From: Pseudomonas baetica
Lineage (GTDB): Bacteria; Pseudomonadota; Gammaproteobacteria; Pseudomonadales; Pseudomonadaceae
NCBI RefSeq assembly: GCF_019733355.1
Contig: NZ_JAIHLQ010000033.1
Location: 1-64,000 of the forward strand
DNA length: 64,000 nt
Reading direction: 5' to 3'
The notes under the pieces are model-generated. The model was not told the DNA's origin. It did no database searches and saw only the letters and a list, made by a program, of their open reading frames with translations. A program made the position numbers and the translations under genes. Below, one piece after another: positions 9,636 to 17,903 of the stretch (the first letter of the stretch is position 1; every line of letters starts with the position of its first letter).

Positions 9636-9649
9636 CTTGTACATACAAG
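9636..9649. promoter_or_regulatory. HutC operator upstream of hutU
   Basis: Perfect 14-base inverted repeat CTTGTACATACAAG, containing TGTA-N2-TACA, the half-site pattern reported for the GntR-type repressor HutC. It lies immediately downstream of the -12 element at 9654-9669, so a bound repressor would cover the expected transcription start of hutU. The palindrome is seen; HutC binding is inferred from the family. Confidence 0.8.
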
Positions 9650-9653
9650 CATA

Positions 9654-9669
9654 TGCAATCAAGCGGCCA
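9654..9669 (-). promoter_or_regulatory. sigma-54 (-24/-12) promoter of hutU
   Basis: Read on the minus strand the sequence is TGGCCGCTTGATTGCA, with GG and GC separated by exactly ten bases, the RpoN spacing. The -12 half (TTGCA) is perfect and the -24 half (TGGCcg) is partial. Transcription would start near 9643. Hut operons of pseudomonads are known to need RpoN with CbrB or NtrC as activator, which fits. Confidence 0.7.
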
Positions 9670-9782
9670 ACTTGTTGAAGGGCCGTTCAAGAAACATAGC
9701 GGACGAGGTTGGAGGACGCCTGAATCAAGGGTTCTGGCGTGGTTTAAATTTTTTGCGGGGGGTGTTCAGGGCGTTGCGAGAT

Positions 9783-9828
9783 TGTTACGAAAGCGTGGTT
9801 TTGCGCCACGCTGGGGCGTTCGGTAACA
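9783..9828. promoter_or_regulatory. nested palindrome, possible enhancer (CbrB/NtrC) site for hutU
   Basis: TGTTAC (9783-9788) and its inverted copy GTAACA (9823-9828) bracket a second perfect inverted repeat, AGCGTGG-N7-CCACGCT (9791-9811). The array lies about 115-175 bases upstream of the sigma-54 promoter, where an enhancer-binding protein would act. TGTTAC/GTAACA half-sites are reported for CbrB, but with a shorter gap than the 34 bases here. The function is therefore only a proposal. Confidence 0.4.
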
Positions 9829-9870
9829 AGTTGGTGCGCCGGGGAAACAAGAAGTGTGAATACATGGGTG

Positions 9871-9892
9871 GCGAGGGGATTTATCCCCTCGC
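9871..9892. terminator. perfect 22-base palindrome downstream of hutD
   Basis: A ten-base stem GCGAGGGGAT / ATCCCCTCGC with a two-base centre, 25 bases beyond the hutD stop codon. It can fold as a strong hairpin but has no U-tract on the minus strand, so it may be a transcript-end stabiliser or a dispersed palindromic repeat rather than an intrinsic terminator. The rest of the 9504-9917 gap holds the hutU regulatory elements; I see no gene in it. Confidence 0.45.
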
Positions 9893-9917
9893 CACAGGAT
9901 GTGTGACCCGATTCAGG

Positions 9918-10487
9918 TTAGCGTGCCGTCAGTTCGATTACGCAGCAACCGGCATTGACGGAGACTTCTACCAACCCGGTGTTACCGTCCAGTTGCAGGC
10001 AATCATGCCGGCCAAGTTGTGCCGTTTCCTCACCGACCGTCACGTGCAGCAACTCACTGACACTGAACACCAGCACCGTCCCCGCCGAGCTGAAAAACCG
10101 CTGCGCGCCGTCCAGCCATTGCAAGCGTGCGCTGTAGCGCTGCGGAGCATAGATCAGGTTGAAATCGCGAATCGCCCCACCAAGCAACGTGCAGGACACT
10201 TGGCTTTCCCCCCCGAAAGCGAACGGGTCGAGGGGTAACAGAGGCTGGGTGTCGTCACCGTCCACACACAAGGTCATGCCGTCACCCTGCAACACGGTGA
10301 TCACCCGCTGATAACCGGCGAAGGTCGAAAAACCGCCCGACTCCGCGATATCGGCAATCGACAGGCGCCAGCCAAAACCATCCAGACCGGCACCCGCATC
10401 ACGGGTGATTTCTTCAGTGCTGCCGCCGCCGTTCTTCCACGGCATGCGCGGGTAGCCTTCGGCGCGTAAAACTTTCAAACCATTCAT
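9918..10487 (-). CDS. hutD: HutD family protein
   Basis: A 189-residue cupin-fold protein of the HutD family, recognisable by the N-terminal segment MPWKNGGGSTEEI. It is conserved in hut clusters and has been proposed to act as a governor that sets an upper limit on hut expression by sensing pathway intermediates. The molecular mechanism is not established. Its ATG overlaps the hutC stop (ATGA), so hutC and hutD are translated as a coupled pair. Confidence 0.92.
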   Translation of the reverse strand: MNGLKVLRAEGYPRMPWKNGGGSTEEITRDAGAGLDGFGWRLSIADIAESGGFSTFAGYQRVITVLQGDGMTLCVDGDDTQPLLPLDPFAFGGESQVSCTLLGGAIRDFNLIYAPQRYSARLQWLDGAQRFFSSAGTVLVFSVSELLHVTVGEETAQLGRHDCLQLDGNTGLVEVSVNAGCCVIELTAR

Positions 10488-11233
10488 TTATGAAAGCGTC
10501 CTTCCAGACGATGACGAGAACCTGGGTGAATCAGACGCGCAGCCGTCACCGGTTGACGCCCCGACCAGGTGCGGCGGCGAATCAGCAGGCACGGCTCGCC
10601 TTTTTCGATCTGCAGCAACTTGCACTCCGACGGTTCGGCAAGAATCGCTTCAACCACATGCTCGCCCTCGGTCAGCGGCGCGACCTGGTTGAGGTAGGCG
10701 TAAGGCGTTTGCAGGGTGAAGTCCTGCTTCAAGTATTGCGGGGCGACCAGCGCGTTGACGAAACGGTCTTCGATTTGCACCGGAATGTCGTTTTCGTAAT
10801 GCACGATCAGCGAGTGAAAGACTTTCTGCCCTTCGCGCATGTCCAGCGCCAGCGCCCGCTCGGAACCGGCGGCCTCTTCTTCAAGGGTGATGACCTGGCA
10901 AGTATGGCGATGACCACGGGAGGCGATTTCATCAGCGATGTTGTGCACTTCGAACAGCGCGGACTGGCTCTTCGGTTCGGCGACAAAAGTGCCGACACCT
11001 TGCATGCGCACCAGCAGCCCGTCGGCGGTCATCTCGCGCAGCGCGCGGTTGATGGTCATGCGGCTGAAACCGAGCTGATTGACCAGTTCGCTTTCCGACG
11101 GCACGCGATAGTGCGGCGGCCAGTTACCGCTGTCGATTTGCTGGGTGATCATCTGTTTGACGCGGGCGTACAAGGGCGCCGGACTGTCGCCCATGTTCGC
11201 GGCCAACGGGGAAACTGGAGGCGGAGTCGGCAC
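10484..11233 (-). CDS. hutC: histidine utilisation repressor HutC (GntR family)
   Basis: Transcriptional repressor with an N-terminal GntR winged HTH (ARVKQMI ... YRVPSESELVNQLGFSRMTINRALREM ... GVGTFVAEP) and a C-terminal UTRA effector domain, whose usual inducer is urocanate. I choose the GTG at 11233, giving 249 residues, the usual HutC length, with AAGGA six bases upstream. The ATG at 11389 would add an unrelated tail that overlaps hutF and the operator, and the ATG at 11194 is a shorter option. It is divergent from hutF with a TGTA-N2-TACA operator between them, so it probably autoregulates. Confidence 0.93.
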   Translation of the reverse strand: MPTPPPVSPLAANMGDSPAPLYARVKQMITQQIDSGNWPPHYRVPSESELVNQLGFSRMTINRALREMTADGLLVRMQGVGTFVAEPKSQSALFEVHNIADEIASRGHRHTCQVITLEEEAAGSERALALDMREGQKVFHSLIVHYENDIPVQIEDRFVNALVAPQYLKQDFTLQTPYAYLNQVAPLTEGEHVVEAILAEPSECKLLQIEKGEPCLLIRRRTWSGRQPVTAARLIHPGSRHRLEGRFHK

Positions 11234-11303
11234 GGTGAATCCTTGTTCGTCGGTAGAAGTGGCTAGCTTGCCGGAGTTTACCGAGCAGGCAAACGTCTGT
11301 ATA

Positions 11304-11313
11304 TGTATATACA
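11304..11313. promoter_or_regulatory. HutC operator between hutC and hutF
   Basis: TGTATATACA, a perfect TGTA-N2-TACA palindrome, sits 26 bases before the hutF start and 70 bases before the hutC start. A TGTATA half-site lies just to its left at 11298-11303, which may extend the site. It shares its core with the perfect operator upstream of hutU. HutC binding is inferred. Confidence 0.7.
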
Positions 11314-11339
11314 AATAACACACGATGGGGTGCTGAACC

Positions 11340-12704
11340 ATGTCCGCTTTCTTTGCCGAACGCGCGCTGCTGCCTAACGGATGGGCCAATCATGTACGTC
11401 TTGAGGTCAGCGCCGATGGCGTGCTGACCCAAATCCAGGCCGATTCCACCGCAGAGGGCGCTGAACGGCTGAGCGGGCCGTTGCTGCCGGGCATGCCCAA
11501 TCTGCATTCCCACGCGTTCCAGCGGGCGATGGCCGGACTGGCCGAAGTGGCGGGCAATCCCAACGACAGTTTCTGGACCTGGCGCGACCTGATGTATCGG
11601 CTCGTCGGAAAAATCAGCCCGGATCAACTCGGCGTGATCGCCCGCCAGTTGTACATCGAAATGCTCAAGGCCGGTTACACCTCGGTGGCCGAATTTCATT
11701 ACGTACACCACGACAGCAAGGGTCAGCCGTACGCCGACCCGGCCGAACTGGCGTTGCGCATCAGTCAGGCCGCCAGTGACAGCGGCATCGGCCTGACGCT
11801 GCTGCCGGTGCTCTACAGCCATGCTGGTTTTGGCGGCCAGCCCCCGAATGACGGCCAACGCCGCTTCATCAACAGCACCGAAAACTACCTGAAGCTGCAA
11901 TCGCGTTTGCAGCCGCTGTTGGCGCAGCAAAAGGCGCAATCGCTCGGCCTGTGCTTCCACTCGTTGCGCGCGGTCACCCCGCAGCAAATCAGCGAAGTGC
12001 TGGCAGCCAGTGACAAGCAGTGCCCGGTGCACATCCACATCGCCGAGCAGCAAAAGGAAGTCGATGACTGCCTGAGCTGGAGTGGTCGCCGCCCCCTGCA
12101 ATGGCTCTATGAAAACACCGAAGTCGATCAGCGCTGGTGCCTGGTCCACGCCACTCACGCCAACCCGGAAGAAGTCACGCTGATGGCCAAGAGTCGCGCC
12201 ATCGCCGGTTTGTGCCTGACCACCGAGGCCAACCTGGGCGACGGGATTTTCCCGGCCGTGGACTTCCTCGCTCAAGGTGGCCGCGTGGGTATCGGCTCTG
12301 ACAGCCATGTGTCACTCAGCGTGGTGGAAGAATTGCGTTGGCTGGAATACGGTCAGCGTCTGCGTGATCAACGACGCAACCGCTTGTATGGCACGGATCA
12401 GCCGATGGTCGGGCGCACGTTGTATGACGCGGCACTGGATGGCGGTGCTCAAGCGCTGGGGCAACCGATCGGGGCGCTGGAAGTCGGTAAGCGGGCGGAC
12501 TGGATTGTGCTTGATGGCAACGATCCGTACCTGGCGACGGCCAGTGGAGACGGGATTCTGAATCGCTGGTTGTTTGCCGGCGGTGATCGTCAGGTGCGTG
12601 ACGTGCTGGTTAATGGCCAGTGGGTGGTGCGCGATGGACGGCATGCCGGGGAAGAGGACAGCAGTCGCGCCTTCACCCAGGTCCTGCGCGAACTCTTGGG
12701 CTGA
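11340..12704 (+). CDS. hutF: formimidoylglutamate deiminase
   Basis: Hydrolyses N-formimino-L-glutamate to N-formyl-L-glutamate and ammonia, the branch used by pseudomonads in the five-step histidine pathway (HutG then releases glutamate and formate). The 454-residue amidohydrolase shows the metal-binding HSHAF (HxH) motif near residue 57, HIHIAEQ in the middle and GSDSHVS near residue 320. It stands alone, divergent from hutC, and the operator at 11304 would control it. Confidence 0.95.
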   Translation: MSAFFAERALLPNGWANHVRLEVSADGVLTQIQADSTAEGAERLSGPLLPGMPNLHSHAFQRAMAGLAEVAGNPNDSFWTWRDLMYRLVGKISPDQLGVIARQLYIEMLKAGYTSVAEFHYVHHDSKGQPYADPAELALRISQAASDSGIGLTLLPVLYSHAGFGGQPPNDGQRRFINSTENYLKLQSRLQPLLAQQKAQSLGLCFHSLRAVTPQQISEVLAASDKQCPVHIHIAEQQKEVDDCLSWSGRRPLQWLYENTEVDQRWCLVHATHANPEEVTLMAKSRAIAGLCLTTEANLGDGIFPAVDFLAQGGRVGIGSDSHVSLSVVEELRWLEYGQRLRDQRRNRLYGTDQPMVGRTLYDAALDGGAQALGQPIGALEVGKRADWIVLDGNDPYLATASGDGILNRWLFAGGDRQVRDVLVNGQWVVRDGRHAGEEDSSRAFTQVLRELLG

Positions 12705-12718
12705 CACAACGCAAAAAA

Positions 12719-12809
12719 TGTGGGAGCGGGCTTGCTCGCGAAAGCGATGTATCCGTCAACACTTCAGTCGACTGATACGCCCTCTTCGCGAGCAAGCCCG
12801 CTCCCACAT
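12719..12809. repeat. REP doublet (long-spacer type)
   Basis: Inverted REP arms of high identity to the consensus flank a 45-base centre, filling nearly all the space between the convergent hutF and lipocalin genes. It may serve as a shared transcript end. Confidence 0.92.
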
Positions 12810-12826
12810 TTGATAGACGGTGTTGG

Positions 12827-13396
12827 TTAATTCGAAGTCTTGGCCATCTGCCGGTCCGTGGTGCGCCAGATCAGTCGAGTGGTGTCGTAACCCTGCTGCC
12901 GCGCCTTGCTCAGCAGATCCTCACGCACCACGCCGTTGACAGTCGGCGTACGCGACAACAACCACATGTACTTGCGACTCGGGTCGCCGACGATGGCGGT
13001 CTTGTAGTCATCGCTGACGTACAACACCCAGTATTCGCCCTTCGCCACACCCGGTATCAGCCGTGAGAACCAGGTGTCGAACTCGACCCACAGCTTGTCG
13101 GTCTTGCCCGGCACCTGTGGATAAGCCGTACCCTTGACCTCTTGCCACTCCCAGTCTTTTGTCAGGCAGCGGTTGAACACCCCCATGTTGCCGTCGGGCT
13201 GAAGGGTGTAGCGAGCTTCGGATTGCGCGCAATGGCGCTGGAAATACATCGGCAAGCGCGCCAGTTCATACCAGGTGCCTTGGTAACGCTTGAGATTGAC
13301 GCTGTTGACGGTTTTCGGCGCCAAAGGGTCCACGCCGGACGTGGCGCAGCCGGCCAGTACCAGGCCGGCAAAAAGGATTAGCAATAACCGCTTCAT
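12827..13396 (-). CDS. blc: outer-membrane lipoprotein lipocalin (Blc-like)
   Basis: A 189-residue bacterial lipocalin. The signal peptide ends in the lipobox LAGC (Cys17), and the lipocalin signature GTWYELARLP follows at about residue 40. In E. coli Blc binds lysophospholipids and fatty acids at the outer membrane, and a similar envelope role is likely. A second small lipoprotein gene lies 30 bases upstream and points the same way, so the two may be co-transcribed. Confidence 0.9.
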   Translation of the reverse strand: MKRLLLILFAGLVLAGCATSGVDPLAPKTVNSVNLKRYQGTWYELARLPMYFQRHCAQSEARYTLQPDGNMGVFNRCLTKDWEWQEVKGTAYPQVPGKTDKLWVEFDTWFSRLIPGVAKGEYWVLYVSDDYKTAIVGDPSRKYMWLLSRTPTVNGVVREDLLSKARQQGYDTTRLIWRTTDRQMAKTSN

Positions 13397-13426
13397 TCTT
13401 CTTCTCCGTGGGCGCGAAGCCCCGGT

Positions 13427-13681
13427 TTACTTCAGGCCTTGGCCGGAAAACATCAGCACTTTGTCACCGGCGTACTGCACGCTGATAAAGCTGTTCTTGT
13501 CGCCCCAGGTGCAACTGGACATGCCGAGCGCGCCCGAGCAATCGGTGGGTTTGCCGAGCAAGGTTTCAACCTCGGCCTTGGCCATGCCGGCCGAAAGCTT
13601 GGCATAGTTTTCCTGATTGACCTTGCTGCATGCGGCCAACAGCACGCAAAACGACAGCAGGGCGATAGATCGCAGCGACAT
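13427..13681 (-). CDS. small lipoprotein with BamE-like fold (DUF3862)
   Basis: An 84-residue lipoprotein with lipobox LAAC (Cys18). The mature part contains LSAGMAKAEVETLLGKP, the helix-turn pattern of the SmpA/OmlA (BamE)-like superfamily, and matches DUF3862 proteins of pseudomonads. Two cysteines (SGALGMSSC and TDC) could form a disulfide in the periplasm. It lies directly upstream of the lipocalin gene. Function unknown. Confidence 0.8.
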   Translation of the reverse strand: MSLRSIALLSFCVLLAACSKVNQENYAKLSAGMAKAEVETLLGKPTDCSGALGMSSCTWGDKNSFISVQYAGDKVLMFSGQGLK

Positions 13682-13963
13682 GGTGTAACTCCTGAAACGA
13701 GGGGGGGATGGCAGGGTGCCAACCAGAAGCTTAGAAGAGAAAACCTGCTTCTGGTTCCGTGAGCGAACGGCTATTTATTAGCCCGCCCGTCTGGCTTTTG
13801 CCTTTAAATCAGAGACTTTGTAAGGCTATTGAGCATTTCGTCGCCTTTCATCAAAGCCGCCTAATCTTTGGCGCGCAGCGGTCGAAATAAGAGCAGCGCA
13901 AAGCCCCCAAGTGTGGCAAATTGCCGCCCTTTCTTGACCAGCCCCTTCGCGGTAGTTCATTCG

Positions 13964-15856
13964 ATGACCAGAAACCTGAAATTCAGCCACAAAATCTTGT
14001 TGGCTGCCGCCCTCGTGGTGGCCATTGCGTTCGCCTGTTTCATCTTTTTCAATGACTATCGACAACGCGAAGCCCTGGGCAGCAGCACCGAAGCAACAAT
14101 GCAGGAGCTGGGCAGCCTGACCACCAGCAACATCCAGACCTGGCTGGAAAGCCGCATTCAGTTGCTGCAATCGCTTTCCCAGCAAGTAGCCATCGACGGT
14201 AACGCCCCGGCCAGCCTGAAACGCATCATCGACCTGCCGGCCTACACCGGTAATTTCCAGCTCAGCTACTTTGGTGGTGCGGATGGCGTGATGTTCTCCG
14301 TGCCTGCCGGCAATCGCGCGCCGGATTACGACCCGCGCGCCCGTGGCTGGTACAAAGCGGCCGACAGTGCGCAGCAAACCATCGTCACCGAACCGTACAT
14401 CGCCGCCTCGTCGGGCAAACTGGTCATCACTGTTGCCACCCCGGTGCAGCGCCAAGGCCAGATGATTGGCGTCGCCGGTGCCGATATCGATCTGAGCAGC
14501 GTCAGCGCAATCATCAACTCGCTGAATTTCGGCGGCCATGGTCACGCGTTTATCGTCAGCGCCGATGGCAAGATCCTGATCCACCCGGACAGCAAACTGG
14601 TGCTCAAGACCCTCGCCGAGGCCTATCCGAACGGTGCGCCAAACGTCAGCCCCGGTTTGAAGGAAGTCGAGTTCGGCGGCAAGACGCAGTTGATCTCCTT
14701 CACTCACGTCAATGGCGTGCCATCGGCTGACTGGTACGTGGCGCTGGTGCTGGATAAAGACACCGCGTTCGCGATGCTCAGCGAATTCCGCACCTCGGCA
14801 CTGATCGCCATGGTCATCGCCGTGGTGATCATCATCGCGCTGCTTGGCATGCTGATCCGTGTACTGATGCAACCACTGCTGACCATGGGCCGCGCCATGC
14901 ACGACATCGCCGAAGGCGAAGGCGACCTGACCAAACGTCTGGTGATCCACGGCAACGATGAGTTCGGCGCGCTGGGCACATCGTTCAACCGTTTCGTCGA
15001 ACGTATCCATACTTCGATCCGCGAAGTGGCCTCCGCGACCGGCCAGGTCAATGAAGTCGCCCTGCGGGTGGTCGCCGCGTCGAACTCTTCGATGTACAAC
15101 TCCGATCAGCAAGCGAGCCGTACCAACAGCGTCGCCGCCGCGATCAACCAACTCGGAGCCGCCGCCCAGGAAATCGCCCAGAATGCCGCCCTCGCCTCGC
15201 AGCACTCCAGCGATGCGCGCAGCCTGGCCGTCGACGGTCAGCAGGTGGTGGATAAAACCATCCACGCCATGCAGCAGTTGTCGGCGAAGATCAGCGACTC
15301 CTGCGGCAACATCGAAACCCTGAACAGCAATACGGTGAACATCGGCCAGATTCTGGAGGTGATCACCAGCATTTCGCAGCAGACCAACCTGCTCGCGCTC
15401 AACGCCGCGATCGAAGCGGCCCGTGCGGGTGAGGCCGGGCGTGGTTTCGCCGTGGTCGCGGATGAAGTGCGCAACCTCGCACACCGCACTCAGGATTCGG
15501 CGCAGCAAGTGCAGGGCATGATCGAAGAGCTGCAAGTCGGCGCCCGTCAGGCCGTCAACATCATGACCGAGAGCCAGCGAGAGAGCGAAAGCAGCGTCGG
15601 CATCGCCAACCAGGCCGGCGAGCGCCTGGGCAGCGTGACCCAACGCATTGGCGAGATCGACGGAATGAACCAGTCGGTGGCGACCGCGACTGAAGAGCAG
15701 ACGGCTGTGGTCGAGTCGATCAACGTCGACATCAACGAGATCAACACGCTGAATCAGGAAGGAGTAGAGAACTTGCAGGCGACGTTGCGGGCGTGCTCGG
15801 ATCTGGAACAGCAAGCGGCGCGTCTCAAGCAATTGGTCGGCAGCTTCCGCATTTAA
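13964..15856 (+). CDS. methyl-accepting chemotaxis protein with dCache amino-acid sensor
   Basis: A 630-residue chemoreceptor: transmembrane helix at residues 10-29, periplasmic double-Cache domain to about 275, second membrane helix about 277-300, HAMP, then the MCP signalling tip (EVITSISQQTNLLALNAAIEAARAGEAGRGFAVVADEVR region). The ligand pocket shows Tyr122, Arg127, Trp129, Tyr145 and Asp174, the same residues and the same spacing as the amino-acid-binding motif of PctA (121/126/128/144/173). It therefore very likely senses L-amino acids. The start at 13964 begins at the cytoplasmic tail of helix 1; the ATG 96 bases upstream adds an unlikely leader. Confidence 0.93.
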   Translation: MTRNLKFSHKILLAAALVVAIAFACFIFFNDYRQREALGSSTEATMQELGSLTTSNIQTWLESRIQLLQSLSQQVAIDGNAPASLKRIIDLPAYTGNFQLSYFGGADGVMFSVPAGNRAPDYDPRARGWYKAADSAQQTIVTEPYIAASSGKLVITVATPVQRQGQMIGVAGADIDLSSVSAIINSLNFGGHGHAFIVSADGKILIHPDSKLVLKTLAEAYPNGAPNVSPGLKEVEFGGKTQLISFTHVNGVPSADWYVALVLDKDTAFAMLSEFRTSALIAMVIAVVIIIALLGMLIRVLMQPLLTMGRAMHDIAEGEGDLTKRLVIHGNDEFGALGTSFNRFVERIHTSIREVASATGQVNEVALRVVAASNSSMYNSDQQASRTNSVAAAINQLGAAAQEIAQNAALASQHSSDARSLAVDGQQVVDKTIHAMQQLSAKISDSCGNIETLNSNTVNIGQILEVITSISQQTNLLALNAAIEAARAGEAGRGFAVVADEVRNLAHRTQDSAQQVQGMIEELQVGARQAVNIMTESQRESESSVGIANQAGERLGSVTQRIGEIDGMNQSVATATEEQTAVVESINVDINEINTLNQEGVENLQATLRACSDLEQQAARLKQLVGSFRI

Positions 15857-15872
15857 AGCGCTGCCACTGGCC

Positions 15873-15942
15873 CCTTCGCGAGCAGGCTCGCTCCCACATT
15901 GGAATGCATTTCAACTGTGGGAGCGAGCCTGCTCGCGAAGAG
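15873..15942. repeat. REP doublet (short-spacer type, GAGCCTGCTCGCG variant)
   Basis: Inverted REP arms around the short spacer TGGAATGCATTTCAAC, between the convergent chemoreceptor and DUF924 genes. Both arms carry GAGCC(A/T)GCTCGCG instead of GGGCTTGCTCGCG, and the compensating changes in the two arms keep the hairpin intact. Confidence 0.9.
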
Positions 15943-15963
15943 GGATTGAGTCGCGATGAAGAT

Positions 15964-16566
15964 TTAGAACCCTGACCCCGGCCCAGACAGAAACTCCAAT
16001 TCTTCAGCCGTAGACGCCCTTCCCAACACCGCATTGCGATGCGGAAACCGTCCAAACCTTGCAATCACTTTCTGATGCCGCTCGGCATAATCCAGATTGT
16101 CGGCAAACACCGCACGCTCTGCCTCCGGCTGTTCAGCCACCAATTCGATAAGCCGCGAAACCGCTTCGTTCTGCACCGCGAGGTTTTCGCAGTGTTCGAA
16201 CACCAGATAGATGAATACCCGTTGAATCGGCTTCAGTTGCCGGTCGAAATCCGCAGCAATGCCTTGCGCGACGAATTTCTGCGCGCGCAGATCACCAGAG
16301 AACGCTTTGGGAGAATCGCGATAGATCATTCGCGGCAGTTGATCGAGCAACAGCACCACCGCTAGCCAACCTTCGGGACATTGCGTCCACTCGGTCAGTT
16401 CGCCCGCCAGGGCCTGATCGACAAAGACCCCGAACCGCTCACGCGCTTCGAGGTCTTGACTGTCTTTCTTGCCGAACCACAGCTTGCTCTTGTCAGCCGA
16501 AACCTCGTCCGGTGATTCGGCGTGACCGAACCACCAATCGAGCAACGGCTGCCAAGGCGCGTTCAT
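15964..16566 (-). CDS. DUF924 family protein
   Basis: A 200-residue cytoplasmic protein of the DUF924 family, a helical-repeat (TPR-like) fold. Family markers are LLLDQLPRMIYRDSPKAF in the middle and RFPHRNAVLGR near the C terminus. Its stop is four bases from the start side of the same-strand fbp gene, so the two may form an operon, but no functional link is known. Biochemical role unknown. Confidence 0.88.
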   Translation of the reverse strand: MNAPWQPLLDWWFGHAESPDEVSADKSKLWFGKKDSQDLEARERFGVFVDQALAGELTEWTQCPEGWLAVVLLLDQLPRMIYRDSPKAFSGDLRAQKFVAQGIAADFDRQLKPIQRVFIYLVFEHCENLAVQNEAVSRLIELVAEQPEAERAVFADNLDYAERHQKVIARFGRFPHRNAVLGRASTAEELEFLSGPGSGF

Positions 16567-16569
16567 GGC

Positions 16570-17580
16570 TTAAGCCTTGTGGTAGGCCGTGGCGCGTGCG
16601 ACTTCTTCTTTCGAACCGAGGAACACCGCAACACGCTGGTGCAGACCTTCCGGCTGAATGTCGAGGATACGCTGGTGGCCGTCGGTGGACGCGCCGCCCG
16701 CTTGTTCCACCAGGAACGACATCGGGTTGGCTTCGTACATCAGACGCAATTTGCCTGGTTTGGACGGCTCGCGGCTGTCACGCGGGTACATGAACAGACC
16801 GCCACGGGTCAGGATGCGGTGCACGTCGGCAACCATCGCCGCGACCCAACGCATGTTGTAGTTCTTTTTCAGTGGACCATCTTCGCCGGCCAGCAACTCG
16901 TCGACGTAGCGCTGCACCGGGGCTTCCCAGTGACGCTGGTTGGACATGTTGATGGCGAACTCCTGAGTAGACTCAGGAATGGTGATGTCTTCGTGGGTCA
17001 GGACGAAGCTGCCCATTTCGCGGTCCAGGGTGAAGCCTTTGACGCCGTCGCCCAGGGTCAGGACCAGCATGGTCTGCGGCCCGTAGATCGCGTAACCGGC
17101 AGCGACCTGCTCGGTGCCAGGCTGCAGGAAAGCTTTTTCGTTCAGCGCTTCGTTCTGGCTCAGGTATTCGTTCGGGCAACGCAATACCGAGAAAATGGTA
17201 CCGACCGGGGCGTTGATGTCGATGTTCGACGAACCGTCCAGTGGGTCGAACACCAGCAGGTAGGCGCCTTTGGGGTACTTGCCCGGGATCTGGTAGGCGT
17301 TGTCCATTTCTTCGGACGCCATGCCGGCCAGGTGACCGCCCCATTCATTGGCTTCGAGCAGGATCTCGTTGGAGATCACATCGAGCTTCTTCTGCACTTC
17401 GCCTTGCACGTTTTCAGTGCCCATGCTGCCCAGAACACCGCCCAGGGCGCCTTTGGACACGGCGTGGCTGATTTCCTTACAGGCACGCGCCACCACTTCG
17501 ATCAGGAAGCGCAGATCGGCAGGAGTGTTGTTGCTGCGGGTCTGCTCAATCAAATAGCGACTCAAGGTAACGCGGGACAT
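16570..17580 (-). CDS. fbp: fructose-1,6-bisphosphatase class I
   Basis: Hydrolyses fructose 1,6-bisphosphate to fructose 6-phosphate in gluconeogenesis, the main sugar-making direction in pseudomonads. The 336-residue product has the class I metal-binding segment DPLDGSSNID and the substrate-site regions RWVAAMVADVHRIL and GGLFMYP. The frame is complete and of family length. The 322-base gap to the next gene contains only a REP doublet. Confidence 0.97.
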   Translation of the reverse strand: MSRVTLSRYLIEQTRSNNTPADLRFLIEVVARACKEISHAVSKGALGGVLGSMGTENVQGEVQKKLDVISNEILLEANEWGGHLAGMASEEMDNAYQIPGKYPKGAYLLVFDPLDGSSNIDINAPVGTIFSVLRCPNEYLSQNEALNEKAFLQPGTEQVAAGYAIYGPQTMLVLTLGDGVKGFTLDREMGSFVLTHEDITIPESTQEFAINMSNQRHWEAPVQRYVDELLAGEDGPLKKNYNMRWVAAMVADVHRILTRGGLFMYPRDSREPSKPGKLRLMYEANPMSFLVEQAGGASTDGHQRILDIQPEGLHQRVAVFLGSKEEVARATAYHKA

Positions 17581-17787
17581 GGACGGCTCCGGTGGAATGG
17601 TGGGCTGAAAACCCGCGCAGTTTACAGGGAGTCTGAAAACGTAGCGAGCAAAGACGCCCGGTAACGTGCGTTGGGGTTCAATTGCATCTATCAGACGTGA
17701 TCGGGCCCGGAGAGTTCAGGCACCGGATTTAGCGTAGTTGGAAACGGGATGGATGGTAGCTCGGGATTCTTGTCGACCGATTGGCCG

Positions 17788-17882
17788 TCTTCGCGAGCCA
17801 GCTCGCTCCCACAAAAGATCTCCCTTGAATACGGACTTGTGTCCACTGAAGATCAACTGTGGGAGCGGGCTTGCTCGCGAAT
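17788..17882. repeat. REP doublet (long-spacer, mixed arms)
   Basis: Inverted REP arms about 50 bases apart in the 322-base gap between fbp and the DUF3999 gene. The left arm is diverged (CGCGAGCCAGCTCGCTCCCA) while the right arm is consensus. I see no gene or clear promoter in the remainder of this gap. Confidence 0.85.
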
Positions 17883-17903
17883 GGCGCGCAGCGCCAGCCA
17901 TTC

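Noticed and set aside
13826..15832. 668-codon open frame on the minus strand opposite the chemoreceptor gene
   Set aside because: Its frame mirrors a GC-rich coding gene with recognised domains. The translated product is low-complexity, rich in Gly, Asp, His and Arg, with no family match; it is an antisense artefact.
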